A stretch of 64,000 nucleotides of DNA from Endozoicomonas sp. OPT23. GTDB lineage: Bacteria > Pseudomonadota > Gammaproteobacteria > Pseudomonadales > Endozoicomonadaceae. The notes under the pieces were generated by a model. That model was not told the origin of the DNA. It did no database searches and was given only the letters and a program-made list of their open reading frames with translations. The stretch lies in NCBI RefSeq assembly GCF_009653635.1, contig NZ_PPFD01000005.1:310001-374000 (forward strand). Direction: 5' to 3'. Shown one piece after another: positions 25,997 through 36,330 of this stretch; position 1 is the stretch's first letter, and the number at the start of each line of letters is the position of its first letter. The position numbers and the translations under genes are program-made.

Positions 25997-26749
25997 ATGC
26001 CAGGAATCCATAAAAACGTGCAGTGGTTATCCATACTTCTGCCACTGGCACTGTTTGCCCCACTTGCTTCAGCCGCACCGGATATCCCACTGTTTTCAGT
26101 GTCTGGTAATGAAGGCAGTCAGGAATACAGCACTACCTTGCAGATTTTACTTCTGCTCAGTGCTATGTCATTTCTGCCAGCGCTGCTGTTGGTACTGACC
26201 AGTTTTACCCGTGTGGTTATCGTGCTTTCCATGTTGAGACAGGCCATCGGCCTGCAACAGTCGCCGCCTAACCCGGTAATAGTTGGCCTCGCATTGTTTC
26301 TGACCCTGTTTATTATGCAGCCGGTTTTTGATCAGGCATGGCAGCAGGCTGTTCAACCCTGGATGGCCGAAGAGTTGTCTTTTCAACAGGCCATAGAACA
26401 GGGCAGCGTGCCGTTCCGTGAATTTATGCTGAGCCAGACACGACCTTCAGCCTTGAACCAGATGTCTGATATTGCCGCACTGCCTGCTGCCACCAGTGTC
26501 GATGAAGTGCCGATGACGGTATTGATTCCAGCCTTTGTTATCAGTGAGCTGACCACTGCTTTTCAGATCGGCTTTATGCTGTTTATTCCTTTTCTGGTGA
26601 TTGACCTGGTGGTTGCCAGTGTTCTGATGGCCATGGGTATGATGATGCTGTCGCCTCTGGTGGTGTCGCTGCCTTTTAAAATCATGCTGTTTGTTCTGGT
26701 AGACGGCTGGTCTCTGATTGTTGGAACGCTGGCTGCAAGTTATCAATAG
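25997..26749 (+). CDS. fliP: Flagellar export gate protein FliP
   Basis: Core pore subunit of the flagellar type III export gate. It has 250 residues with a cleavable signal peptide (SILLPLALFAPLASA), a known FliP feature, and the conserved segments LTSFTRVVIVLSMLRQAIGLQQSPPN, FMLSQTRPSAL and VPMTVLIPAFVISELTTAFQIGFMLFIPFLVIDLVVASVLMAMGMMMLSP. It is tightly coupled to fliO and followed by fliQ. Confidence 0.98.
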   Translation: MPGIHKNVQWLSILLPLALFAPLASAAPDIPLFSVSGNEGSQEYSTTLQILLLLSAMSFLPALLLVLTSFTRVVIVLSMLRQAIGLQQSPPNPVIVGLALFLTLFIMQPVFDQAWQQAVQPWMAEELSFQQAIEQGSVPFREFMLSQTRPSALNQMSDIAALPAATSVDEVPMTVLIPAFVISELTTAFQIGFMLFIPFLVIDLVVASVLMAMGMMMLSPLVVSLPFKIMLFVLVDGWSLIVGTLAASYQ

Positions 26750-26797
26750 CGTATCAGTGTCGTTGGAAGTAGCAGGACTGAATATGGAGAAAGCAGT

Positions 26798-27067
26798 ATG
26801 ACTCCGGAAATAGCACTGGATTTATTCCGTCAGGCTCAGATGCTCATCGTCATGCTGGTGCTGGTAATCATCACTCCCAGCCTTCTGGTCGGCCTGCTTG
26901 TTGCCATTTTTCAGGCCGCTACCCAGATCAACGAACAGACTCTGAGTTTTCTGCCTCGACTGATCGCCATCCTTATTACGATCACACTGACGGGGCCGTG
27001 GATCCTGAAAAAGCTGATGGCACTGACCACCGATATTTTCCTTAATATTCCTGCGCTGGTCAGCTGA
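26798..27067 (+). CDS. fliQ: Flagellar export gate protein FliQ
   Basis: Small two-helix membrane subunit of the export gate. It has 89 residues (MTPEIALDLFRQAQMLIVMLVLVIITPSLLVGLLVAIFQAATQINEQTLSFLPRLIAI), a full family match. Its stop overlaps the fliR start by one base. Confidence 0.97.
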   Translation: MTPEIALDLFRQAQMLIVMLVLVIITPSLLVGLLVAIFQAATQINEQTLSFLPRLIAILITITLTGPWILKKLMALTTDIFLNIPALVS

Positions 27068-27843
27068 TGGGATTATCAAGTGCTGAACTGACGGCTTTAT
27101 TCGGGCAGGTGCTATGGCCACTGTTTCGTTGTGGCTCAGCACTCTGGTTAATGCCTGCCTTTGGTGGTCGAGGCGTACCCCGACATGCCCGACTGGCTCT
27201 GGCCTGCTCTCTGGCATGGCTGATTTCCGGCCAGATTCCGCCACTGGAACCGGTTGAACCACTGTCCATTGAAGCCTTGATGCTAACACTTGAGCAAATT
27301 GTCATTGGCCTTACCTTTGCCATGATCATGCAATTGCTCTTTACCGTGTTCACGTTGGCGGGGCAGATGATGTCGATGCAGATGGGTCTGGCAATGGCGG
27401 TTATGAATGATCCACAGCGAGGTCCCGGCGTCCCCCTTATTGGTCGCTGGCTGGAGATTTTTACGCTGATGGTTTTCCTGGCAATGGATGGTCATCTGGT
27501 AGTGATTCATGTATTGGCAGAAAGTTTTTATTCCATGCCCATTGGCAGTGGTATCAACACTCAGGACTTTATTGATCTGGTACTTATGGGACAGTGGTTG
27601 TTTACCGGTGCCTTACTGGTCTCTCTGCCAGCGGTGTTCAGCATGCTGATGGTAAACTTCTGCTTTGGCGTTATGAGTCGCGCGGCTTCTCAGCTGAATA
27701 TTTTTGCGCTGGGTTTTCCCATGACCATGATTTTCGGAATGCTCACGCTGTTGCTGGTGATGGCAAGTCTGCCTGATGTTTTTCTGAATATGACGGAAGA
27801 AGCACTGTTAATTCTGAAGTCATACGCCGGACAGGGAAGCTGA
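27067..27843 (+). CDS. fliR: Flagellar export gate protein FliR
   Basis: Membrane subunit that completes the FliP-FliQ-FliR pore. It has 258 residues with several membrane helices and the conserved opening LFRCGSALWLMPAFGGRGVPRHARLALACSLA and LAGQMMSMQMGLAMAVMNDP. It overlaps fliQ by one base and is followed by flhB after 18 bases. Confidence 0.97.
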   Translation: MGLSSAELTALFGQVLWPLFRCGSALWLMPAFGGRGVPRHARLALACSLAWLISGQIPPLEPVEPLSIEALMLTLEQIVIGLTFAMIMQLLFTVFTLAGQMMSMQMGLAMAVMNDPQRGPGVPLIGRWLEIFTLMVFLAMDGHLVVIHVLAESFYSMPIGSGINTQDFIDLVLMGQWLFTGALLVSLPAVFSMLMVNFCFGVMSRAASQLNIFALGFPMTMIFGMLTLLLVMASLPDVFLNMTEEALLILKSYAGQGS

Positions 27844-27861
27844 CAAGCCAGACACCACCTT

Positions 27862-28989
27862 ATGAGTGAAACAGATCAGGAAAAAACAGAAGAACCCAGT
27901 GCCCGGCGATTAGAAAAAAGCCGTGAAGATGGGCAGATAGCACGCTCCAGAGAGCTGAATTCTGCCCTGCTGTTGCTGACAGCCTGTTTTGCTCTGAAAC
28001 TGGGACTGATTGCTGCAGCCGACGCTATGAAAGGCGTTATGGAAAACAGTTTCTCTCTCACTCGATCGCAGATCATGGATACCGGAACCATGTTTATGGC
28101 GGTTGAAAACAGTCTTTCCGCGATACTTCCCATCACTTCGGCCATTATATTTTCTTTGTTTATGGCCGGTGTTCTTGGCCAGCTCATGGTAGGGGGCTGG
28201 CTGTTCAGCAGCAAGAATCTTGCGCCCAAGTTTGAACGGATGAATCCTCTGAAATGGCCTGGCAAGGTGTTCTCCAAAAACGGTGCCATGGAGCTTTTAA
28301 AATCAGTGCTGAAAATAGTTCTGATTTTCAGCTGCCTTTGCTGGCTGACGCTTAAATACTATCCGATTTTGATCAACCTCAGTCGCCAGCCTTTGATGCC
28401 TGCCATAGCCACGGGCCTGAGCATTATGGGGACATCGTTTTTAACCTACGCGCTGGTTATGGTTCTGATAGCCGCCATAGACGCCCCTTTCCAGATATGG
28501 AGTCATAAAGAGAAGCTGAAAATGACTCGTCAGGAAGTAAAAGACGAAAATAAGGATATGGAAGGTAACCCTGAGGTTAAGCAAAAAATTCGCCAGATCC
28601 AGCGGGAGATGGCTAATCAGCGCATGATACAGCAAGTGCCGGATGCCGATGTAATCATCACCAACCCGACGCATTATTCGGTCGCTCTTAAATACGACAC
28701 CGAACGTTCTTCCGCACCTTTTGTTATTGCCAAAGGTGTTGACCAGATCGCCCTTCATATTCGTGATATTGCCAACGGTAATAACATTCAGATTATAGAA
28801 GCGCCCTTGCTAACCCGGGCGGTTTACCACACAACCAAACTGGATCAGGAAATCCCTGCCGACCTGTACCTCGCTGTTGCCCAGGTACTGGCTTATGTCC
28901 ACCAGCTGAATCAGTTCAGGAAAGGCAGTGATACATCAAAACCAAACCTGCCAGAGCTGGATATTCCTGAAGCCTATAAAAAGTACTGA
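27862..28989 (+). CDS. flhB: Flagellar export switch protein FlhB
   Basis: Membrane protein that switches export from hook to filament substrates. It has 375 residues. The start DQEKTEEPSARRLEKSREDGQIARSREL is the FlhB signature, followed by four membrane helices. The cytoplasmic domain carries the autocleavage motif NPTH (in VIITNPTHYSVALKYD), so self-cleavage is expected to be intact. It lies between fliR and flhA. Confidence 0.98.
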   Translation: MSETDQEKTEEPSARRLEKSREDGQIARSRELNSALLLLTACFALKLGLIAAADAMKGVMENSFSLTRSQIMDTGTMFMAVENSLSAILPITSAIIFSLFMAGVLGQLMVGGWLFSSKNLAPKFERMNPLKWPGKVFSKNGAMELLKSVLKIVLIFSCLCWLTLKYYPILINLSRQPLMPAIATGLSIMGTSFLTYALVMVLIAAIDAPFQIWSHKEKLKMTRQEVKDENKDMEGNPEVKQKIRQIQREMANQRMIQQVPDADVIITNPTHYSVALKYDTERSSAPFVIAKGVDQIALHIRDIANGNNIQIIEAPLLTRAVYHTTKLDQEIPADLYLAVAQVLAYVHQLNQFRKGSDTSKPNLPELDIPEAYKKY

Positions 28990-29050
28990 ACGATTTAAAA
29001 ATGTCACCAGTTAACCAAGCCATGAAGTCAATGAAACAACGCGCCCGGGG

Positions 29051-31180
29051 GTGGCAAACACAACCATGAGCAGTATGAGTACATCATCCGGAACTTCCTT
29101 AAGCGGGCGAATCATGTCCAGCACCGGTCGCCTTGGTGCCCCGGTTTTGCTGTTGGCTCTCTTGGCCATGGTCACCCTGCAGATTCCCCCCCTTCTGCTG
29201 GATGCCCTGTTCACCTTTAACATTGCCCTGGCACTGATTGTTCTTCTGGTGGCTGTTTACACCCTCAGGCCTCTGGATTTCCGCGTCTTTCCAACCATTC
29301 TGCTGATCGCAACCCTTATGCGACTAGCGCTGAACGTTGCCTCTACCCGTGTCGTATTGTTATACGGCCATGAGGGAGGGGATTCTGCCGGTAAAGTCAT
29401 CGAAGCCTTTGGTAATGTGGTTATTGGTGGTGATTATGTGGTTGGCCTGGTGGTCTTCGCTATTCTGATGATCATTAACTTTGTAGTAGTGACCAAAGGT
29501 GGCGGTCGTATCTCGGAAGTGTCTGCCCGCTTTACTCTGGACGCCATGCCCGGTAAACAGATGGCTATTGATGCTGACCTCAACAGCGGCCTGATTGACC
29601 AGAATGAAGCCCGGACTCGTCGTGACGAAGTACGACAGGAAGCAGATTTTTACGGGTCCATGGACGGTGCCAGCAAGTTTGTCCGTGGTGATGCTATTGC
29701 CGGTTTGATGATTCTGTTTATCAACATTATTGGTGGTGTCGCTATTGGTACACTGCAGCATAACCTTGGCTTTGCAGATGCCTTCAAAACCTATTCCCTG
29801 TTGACCATTGGTGATGGTCTGGTCGCCCAGATTCCTTCCCTGCTCCTGTCTACTACTGCCGCCATTATGGTAACCCGCGTTACCGACTCTGAAGACATGG
29901 GTGACCAGCTTACCCGCCAGATGTTTGGTACTGGTCGTGCGCTGGGCATTACAGCAGGTGTGTTGATTATCATGGGACTGGTTCCCGGCATGCCTCATTT
30001 TGCCTTTCTGACCATGGGTGCTATTGCAGGCTATGTGGCCTGGCGCATCAGCAAAAAGCAGGATTCTGTTTTGCCGGAAATCCCTGAAGAAGCACTTCAG
30101 TCAACACCACGAGAAAGAAAAGAGCTGAGCTGGGATGATATTCCGATGGTTCACGCGATCAGTCTTGAGCTGGGCTATCGTCTGGTCGGACTGGTGGATG
30201 AAAATCGTGGCGGTGAACTTCTGGATCGAATCAAGGGTATACGAAAAAGTCTGTCTACCAATATGGGCTTCCTGATTCCGACCGTACACGTCCGTGACAA
30301 TCTGGAACTGAACCCCACTGAATATCGAATCAATCTGAAAGGTATCGCCATTGCTGAAGGCAGTCTTCAATCCGGAAAGTTGATGGCGTTAAACCCGGGT
30401 GAAGTGTTCGGCCAATTAGATGGGATACCGACCACTGAACCTGCCTATGGTCTGGAAGCGATCTGGATTGATGAAGATCAGCGGGATAAAGCCCTGACTC
30501 TTGGCTACACCGTGGTGGATCCATCAACCGTTATTGCTACTCATATCAGTAAGATCATCGAAGACCACTGTCCGGAGATGCTGGGTTATGAAGAGACCCA
30601 GCAGATTCTGGATAAGCTTCAGGAGTCTGCTCCACGCTTATATGAAGAACTGACACCCGCCAAACTGAACACTCATGCGTTGCAGCAAATATTTCAAGGA
30701 CTGCTGGAAGACAAGGTTCCTCTGAGTGATATTCGCACCATTGCTGGCACATTGATTACTGCCAGCACACGCCATACTCACCCTCTGGCTATGGCACAGG
30801 AAGTTCGTGTGGCTCTGCGAAGAACCATTCTGGATAATCTGGTGGGTATGACTCCCATGATTCCGGTAGCTACTCTGGCACAACCTTTGGAACAACTGCT
30901 GTTGCAGGCCTATCAGAAAGTACAGCAACAGGGTGGCAACCAGTTTTCACCAGATGCTATTCCACTGGAACCCAATGTCACTGAACAAATTCAACAACAT
31001 ATGCCGGAAGCCATGCGACAAATGACCCATGCTGGCCATGTACCGGTATTATTGGTGGCACCGCAGATAAGACCATTGCTGGCTCGATTCTCACGACTTT
31101 GTGCGCCAGAGATGTCGGTACTTTCATACAATGAAATTCCGGACAGTCGACAAATCTCTGTCGTCATCAACCTTGGCTGA
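29051..31180 (+). CDS. flhA: Flagellar export apparatus protein FlhA
   Basis: Largest export-gate protein; its cytoplasmic ring docks chaperone-substrate complexes. It has 709 residues from the GTG at 29051; an ATG five codons later (29066) is also possible. N-terminal membrane helices start with LGAPVLLLALLAMVTLQIPPLLLDALFTFNIALA, followed by the FHIPEP region (LDAMPGKQMAIDADLNSGLID) and the C-terminal soluble domain. It is the last gene of the fliM-flhA run, followed by a long hairpin. The flhF-fleN-fliA genes that usually follow are not here. Confidence 0.97.
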   Translation: MANTTMSSMSTSSGTSLSGRIMSSTGRLGAPVLLLALLAMVTLQIPPLLLDALFTFNIALALIVLLVAVYTLRPLDFRVFPTILLIATLMRLALNVASTRVVLLYGHEGGDSAGKVIEAFGNVVIGGDYVVGLVVFAILMIINFVVVTKGGGRISEVSARFTLDAMPGKQMAIDADLNSGLIDQNEARTRRDEVRQEADFYGSMDGASKFVRGDAIAGLMILFINIIGGVAIGTLQHNLGFADAFKTYSLLTIGDGLVAQIPSLLLSTTAAIMVTRVTDSEDMGDQLTRQMFGTGRALGITAGVLIIMGLVPGMPHFAFLTMGAIAGYVAWRISKKQDSVLPEIPEEALQSTPRERKELSWDDIPMVHAISLELGYRLVGLVDENRGGELLDRIKGIRKSLSTNMGFLIPTVHVRDNLELNPTEYRINLKGIAIAEGSLQSGKLMALNPGEVFGQLDGIPTTEPAYGLEAIWIDEDQRDKALTLGYTVVDPSTVIATHISKIIEDHCPEMLGYEETQQILDKLQESAPRLYEELTPAKLNTHALQQIFQGLLEDKVPLSDIRTIAGTLITASTRHTHPLAMAQEVRVALRRTILDNLVGMTPMIPVATLAQPLEQLLLQAYQKVQQQGGNQFSPDAIPLEPNVTEQIQQHMPEAMRQMTHAGHVPVLLVAPQIRPLLARFSRLCAPEMSVLSYNEIPDSRQISVVINLG

Positions 31181-31206
31181 CATCTAGAGTAATCAGTCTG
31201 CTCTAT

Positions 31207-31246
31207 AGAGAGGGTAAACATTTTCACTTCGATGTTTACCCTCTCT
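31207..31246 (+). terminator. Terminator hairpin after flhA
   Basis: A 15-bp perfect stem pairs 31207-31221 with 31232-31246 (AGAGAGGGTAAACAT with its complement), 26 bases past the flhA stop. The T run after it is weak (GCTTTGC). The remaining 200 bases up to the next gene show nothing recognisable. Confidence 0.65.
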
Positions 31247-31448
31247 GCTTTGCAGGGAAAACAGTTTTGTCTGAATTCTGGCAGACCGACAAAAAGTAAC
31301 GCATGGTAAGAATCGCCAGTCACAGATTACTGAACATAATTAGTATTTCCATAAAACCACAAGTCATTACTTACTCTTTTCAGCAAAAAAACTTATAGCA
31401 ACTAACCTAGGAAGCGTTAACAACTAACGAGTCAATGTTCTCAACAGT

Positions 31449-34400
31449 ATGAACGGTTCAGGAACACAATATTTCATTTATCTAAAGTGCCTACTCGTCA
31501 CGTTCTGCCTTTCATTCTCCAGTCCAAATATAAAGTCACTTATATTTTCCATTAGTGATCTAAATGATTTAATTAACCATAGCCTTCTTACAAAAACCAA
31601 TTACGGATATGTCCTTAACCCTGTTATTCGGCAAGCTCTTGATCAGCCATTCCCCCTTAACCAACCTATTCAAGTTCCGTTAGGGCTCGATAATACAGCC
31701 GTCATCCAAAATCCTGAGCAACTCATTCAACAGTTGAGTCAGTTCTATCAACCGTCAACATTTCATATCAACCAACAACCTTATCCAGCTGTGGGCTACT
31801 TACCAGGTATTAATCATCCACAACAATTACAAGTGCCATATATACAGCCGGTTCAAGCTGGTCACCCACAATATTCACCGGCTTCTTATAACCAGGCTAT
31901 GACACCTGTACAGGCAAACTCAGCGCCAGTACCGCAAATATACTACCCTGCACCGGGCCCACAGCCGTTTCATGGCATTTACCCACTGCATCCATTTTTA
32001 CCTCCTGCACCGACAATCATATCGTCACAGCCACCAGATCCCGCTGCTTCAATGTCACTACCTGTTACATATATTCCAGAAACACAGGAAGTCGAACCTG
32101 CCCCCAATACAAATACAGATTCTGACTTAAATGAATTTCAAGAAACTGAAGTGGCCGACACTCAAACTATAGGTTCAGTCGACGAAGTTACAGCTCAGGT
32201 TACTGACATATCAGACCAGAAACCGGCAGAAACGCAACAGAATGTAGAACCTGATACAGAAGACGCAAATGAAGATGTAACCGATTCATCCAATACGGAT
32301 GTACAGGAAATTGAAAGCGTAGAAACACCTGAGGATACGTTTGAGGCTTCACAGAAAATAATAGAGCCACTGACTGAGTCCGTACCCGAGAAGCAGAAAA
32401 ACAGTGACGAGACTGAAGAAATAGAAATTAACCCAGAACAAAAACAACCAGAAGATACTAACGACCTTCCAGTGAAAAAACTGATGCCCATCATTCTTCC
32501 AGAGTCTGTATCGCCAAATGCTAACCCACCATTTGTTAACAGCAATCCGGGCGCACCTCCTCCCGCTAAGCTTCCACCCATTGATACCAGCGGTGACATA
32601 TCACCTATAGAAGAACCAGACCTGGTACCAAAAATAAATAACTACAAAAAACTATCTTACTCAGTGGCAGCCAGATTTAAGCAGCTGATTGATAAAGCTC
32701 AAGCAAAGTTCGTAAGAGTCAAACGATCACTGACCAAGTGGACATCATTTTATTTTTATCAAACCAGTGCTTACTTAACAGCAGCTTCTGGCAAGCTGAT
32801 TTCGAAGTTCACAGGGAGCCATAAGCCCAGGAAATACGTCATCAAATCTAAAAGGCCGCATACAACGACACCTTCATATTTATGGCTTACCCCTTTTAAG
32901 CTATTCCAATTCAGTAAAAGAAGCACACCTATTATTATCACTGCAGCTGCCACTGGTGCTTTTGCGTACATAATGTATCCAGAGTCAGAAAAGCAATCTG
33001 TTCCTTTACAGAGAAAACCTTCCAAACGGAAAATCAAAAAAACCGGGAGATCTCAATCCACGGAAGATGAAATCAACGCCATACTCTCGAATCAACTGAT
33101 TCATGCATTCTCCTCAGCAGGGCATTTACTGAAAAAATATGGTGCTTTTCCTGTTACTGCTGTTTATCAGTTCAATGAATCAATCTTGAATATCCTATCC
33201 GGGCCTCTTCAGGTATCAGAAAATCAGAGTCTATTCTTTGGACCTGTAGGCTACCCGGTGACAGATTCTCAATTTCAAAACACACCCGTTTTCGATGCTC
33301 CTCTCTCTGAATCACTGATCGAAGAAACAGTCGAGCGTTTAATAAATTCAGTATCAGCGTCACAACTCAGGCTAGCAATAACAGGCCCCCTGGACCCAGT
33401 CAGCCAAGTATTAATGTGGTGCGGTATTCCCTATGGAAATCACGCTAAGCAATTTCATAAGCAATGCATTAGCTGGCTGGCCACTGAGTTGGAGAAACAG
33501 CATAACTGGTATCAGAATGATCTTCATTTCCACTATTTCATGTTGCAAACAGGTATGTATCAGTTTTTTCCTGAACGGACAAAGTTGATGGTTATACCGA
33601 GGTTCAGTCTTATAAATGGTCTGGAGAAAGTTACTCAGGGTTATCAACCGAGAGTTCTGGAAATATCATCAGCAGAGAAATACACCTATAACCTTCCTTT
33701 TCCAACCGACACTAACCCTATCCCAATAGCCATAGAACCCACCTGGCTTGGTGATTCACCCTTCAGTATTTATAAATTAAGAGAGTTTCAGGATAAACAA
33801 CATATTTTCTCAAGCAACCTGACACCTGGCCAACCTATCGATGGTATATATTCAGATACGGTTTACAGTTTTACGGTACAAAAAGATACCGACCTGCTAG
33901 CAGCCATCGAAACACAAGTCATCGACTCACATACACCACAACCGCAAGCCAGACTACCCCACAGTCGTATATTCGAGAAACTACTGCAAGCCAAGCCCAA
34001 CACCCACCTTTCACACACCCGCCCCTTCAGGTTTGATAACGACTCAAGTACCGGTAAAAGCACTCGAGTTGCTGATGCTATACGATATTATTTAAATACT
34101 GATCAATACAACAAGGTCAATCAACTTCAAGAGTTAGCTGTTAGTCCCTGGTTTCCAAAGGGAGAACTTCCCTACACGCTACTTGCCAAAGCAACAGGCC
34201 TCTCCCTCGATAGCTTCAAGGATATAGATTCACTCTCAGTTAATGCCAGAATAAAAAAATTTGACCAACTGTTCGAATGCAGCTTTATGCCTGACTGCTC
34301 TGATAAATCACATCCTCAAATGAGAATTCTGGATAATATTCCGCCGACTGCAGACGCCTTATCAGGAGGTAAAGAGTCAGACTTCGGTCAACCAGAAATG

Positions 34401-35267
34401 CTTTCCAGCAAAGCTCTTTGCCAGAAAATCAGTTTCAACAACTTGCGAGATGCCTGCCTCAGTGTGAATAACGATCTTCTTAAAGTCACCGAAGCTCTCA
34501 GTCTTAACTCTCAACTGAGCATAGACACCCACATTCCTATTTATAAATACGAATGCACATACGATCAGGAGGAAGCAGGGACATGCTACTACCGCTTAAA
34601 TAGAAAAATTCCATTTTCAGAAGTATCTGATGAACGACTGATTACCCACCTTAACCTGAAGGCGATACTTACTGAACAAAATCAACATCAGGAAAACCCT
34701 CTTTTATATCTCAGTCATATCGGAATACTCGAAGCCAGTGAATTTCCCAATGGTTCTCCCGATTATCTCCAGCTCTATAAACAGCTGGAGATAGATAGAA
34801 ATTTTGACCAGAACTATGGCTGCTTCCATAAATATCTACATCAGTACGAATGGTGCTCGGGGCAAACTAGCTGCCTCTGGACTGTTCCAACTATAAAATC
34901 CGATAACAGGGAGAATCGACTCGAACTCCTGGATCAGGTAGTAGAAACAGGTCAGGGAATCATCACCGGTCGATGGGCTGAAGCCAGTAAAAAAGGTGGA
35001 ATGCTGGTAAACGGTGGAAAAGAAAACACAGGGATTTTATATAGAGATATTCACAACACAGGCTGGATAGAAACTTATGATGCAAAGGACGAAAAAACCG
35101 GTTATTTGTTGCTTGCTTATTACAACAACAAACCATTTCTAATCACTCAGTCTTCAAACAATAACCCTCATCATACGTTCAAAGCCTTATTTATGATTCG
35201 AGGTACTGAAAGGATCAACAGCCCCTGTAACCAGCCAGATCAGAGTATTATAGTTTACCCTGACTGA
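31449..35267 (+). CDS. Large orphan protein, 1272 residues, proline-rich and acidic N-terminal half
   Basis: No family recognised. Visible architecture: a hydrophobic N-terminal segment (IYLKCLLVTFCLSF, possible signal or anchor); a Gln/Pro/Tyr-rich stretch (about 60-210) with many PxxP-type repeats; a long acidic Glu/Asp/Thr-rich linker (about 210-360); a Pro-rich patch; a basic segment; a candidate membrane helix (TPIIITAAATGAFAYIMYP, about residue 500); then a folded-looking C-terminal half of about 750 residues with scattered Cys. The modular, low-complexity N-terminal half resembles secreted host-interaction proteins, but that is inference from composition only. It stands alone between the flagellar genes and the meta-cleavage cluster, with no obvious operon partner. 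Confidence 0.75.
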   Translation: MNGSGTQYFIYLKCLLVTFCLSFSSPNIKSLIFSISDLNDLINHSLLTKTNYGYVLNPVIRQALDQPFPLNQPIQVPLGLDNTAVIQNPEQLIQQLSQFYQPSTFHINQQPYPAVGYLPGINHPQQLQVPYIQPVQAGHPQYSPASYNQAMTPVQANSAPVPQIYYPAPGPQPFHGIYPLHPFLPPAPTIISSQPPDPAASMSLPVTYIPETQEVEPAPNTNTDSDLNEFQETEVADTQTIGSVDEVTAQVTDISDQKPAETQQNVEPDTEDANEDVTDSSNTDVQEIESVETPEDTFEASQKIIEPLTESVPEKQKNSDETEEIEINPEQKQPEDTNDLPVKKLMPIILPESVSPNANPPFVNSNPGAPPPAKLPPIDTSGDISPIEEPDLVPKINNYKKLSYSVAARFKQLIDKAQAKFVRVKRSLTKWTSFYFYQTSAYLTAASGKLISKFTGSHKPRKYVIKSKRPHTTTPSYLWLTPFKLFQFSKRSTPIIITAAATGAFAYIMYPESEKQSVPLQRKPSKRKIKKTGRSQSTEDEINAILSNQLIHAFSSAGHLLKKYGAFPVTAVYQFNESILNILSGPLQVSENQSLFFGPVGYPVTDSQFQNTPVFDAPLSESLIEETVERLINSVSASQLRLAITGPLDPVSQVLMWCGIPYGNHAKQFHKQCISWLATELEKQHNWYQNDLHFHYFMLQTGMYQFFPERTKLMVIPRFSLINGLEKVTQGYQPRVLEISSAEKYTYNLPFPTDTNPIPIAIEPTWLGDSPFSIYKLREFQDKQHIFSSNLTPGQPIDGIYSDTVYSFTVQKDTDLLAAIETQVIDSHTPQPQARLPHSRIFEKLLQAKPNTHLSHTRPFRFDNDSSTGKSTRVADAIRYYLNTDQYNKVNQLQELAVSPWFPKGELPYTLLAKATGLSLDSFKDIDSLSVNARIKKFDQLFECSFMPDCSDKSHPQMRILDNIPPTADALSGGKESDFGQPEMLSSKALCQKISFNNLRDACLSVNNDLLKVTEALSLNSQLSIDTHIPIYKYECTYDQEEAGTCYYRLNRKIPFSEVSDERLITHLNLKAILTEQNQHQENPLLYLSHIGILEASEFPNGSPDYLQLYKQLEIDRNFDQNYGCFHKYLHQYEWCSGQTSCLWTVPTIKSDNRENRLELLDQVVETGQGIITGRWAEASKKGGMLVNGGKENTGILYRDIHNTGWIETYDAKDEKTGYLLLAYYNNKPFLITQSSNNNPHHTFKALFMIRGTERINSPCNQPDQSIIVYPD

Positions 35268-35286
35268 CTGGGTCAGGTGCGGAACA

Positions 35287-36315
35287 TCAGATAAGACCTT
35301 TCTCTTTCGCCATGGTCAGCGCCAGATCTTCAATCATATCTTCTTGGCCACCAACAGTACCGCGACGACCCAGTTCCACCAGAATATCTCGAGCCTGAAT
35401 GCCGTATTTAGCTTCAGCACGCTTGGCAAACAGCAGGAAAGATGAGTAAACGCCCGCATACCCCAGAGTCAGTGCATCACGGTCAAGACGGATTGGCTGA
35501 TCCATGATGGGAACAACACGATCTTCCGCAACATCCATGATCTTGTAGAGATCAATGCCTGTTTCTACTTCCATTCTTTCCAGAACAGCAACAAACACTT
35601 CCAGCGGCGTATTACCGGCACCCGCACCGAGACCGGCAACAGAACCATCAATACGTTCAGCACCTGCGTCGATAGCAGCCAGAGAGTTGGCGATACCCAT
35701 AGCCAGGTTATGGTGACCGTGGAAACCAATTTCAGTATTACTGTTCAGCTCAGAGCGCAGCAGAGCTATCTTGGTGGTCACTTCATCCGGCAGCATGAAA
35801 CCGGCAGAATCTGTCATATAGATGCAGTTAGCACCGTATCGTTCCATCAATTTGGCCTGCTCGAGAATTTTTTCCGGGCTGACCATGTGAGCCATCATCA
35901 GAAAGCCAACGGTATCCATTTCCATCTTTGCAGACATGCCTATGTGCTGCTCGGAAACGTCCGCTTCCGTACAGTGTGTTGCCACACGAATACACGACAC
36001 ACCCAGATCTTTCGCCATACGAAGATGGTCCAGGGTTCCGATACCCGGCAACTGCAGTGCAGATACCTTGGCATTCTTCATCTTTGGAATGACCGCACTC
36101 AGGTACTCTTCATCAGAGTGAGCTGGAAAACCATAGTTAAGTGAAGAACCACCCAGACCATCGCCATGGGTCACTTCGATCAGTGGCATACCGGCTTCAT
36201 CGAGACCCGTCGCAATATTGACCATCTCATCCAGAGAAATCTGATGACGCTTGGCATGCATGCCGTCACGCAGACTCATATCGTGAAGCTTGACTGTTTT
36301 ACCTTTCAGATTCAT
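35287..36315 (-). CDS. tesG: 4-hydroxy-2-oxovalerate/hexanoate aldolase
   Basis: Cleaves 4-hydroxy-2-oxoacids to pyruvate and an aldehyde. It has 342 residues from the ATG at 36315, preceded by a good GGAG site; a longer GTG start at 36330 is less likely. The HMGL-like TIM barrel shows the catalytic Arg-Asp-His in [11 protein letters not shown] (residues 14-23), metal-binding histidines in [15 protein letters not shown] and the DmpG-type C-terminal communication domain. It follows the aldehyde dehydrogenase by 15 bases, as in dmpFG/mhpFE/tesFG, where the pair forms a channelling complex. The tesG name is preferred over mhpE because of the ketosteroid isomerase nearby. Confidence 0.93.
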   Translation of the reverse strand: MNLKGKTVKLHDMSLRDGMHAKRHQISLDEMVNIATGLDEAGMPLIEVTHGDGLGGSSLNYGFPAHSDEEYLSAVIPKMKNAKVSALQLPGIGTLDHLRMAKDLGVSCIRVATHCTEADVSEQHIGMSAKMEMDTVGFLMMAHMVSPEKILEQAKLMERYGANCIYMTDSAGFMLPDEVTTKIALLRSELNSNTEIGFHGHHNLAMGIANSLAAIDAGAERIDGSVAGLGAGAGNTPLEVFVAVLERMEVETGIDLYKIMDVAEDRVVPIMDQPIRLDRDALTLGYAGVYSSFLLFAKRAEAKYGIQARDILVELGRRGTVGGQEDMIEDLALTMAKEKGLI

Positions 36316-36330
36316 TTCATCAATCTCCAC

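Noticed and set aside
29360-29998. 212-codon minus-strand frame
   Set aside because: Antisense to flhA, His/Asn/Gln-rich like other shadow frames.
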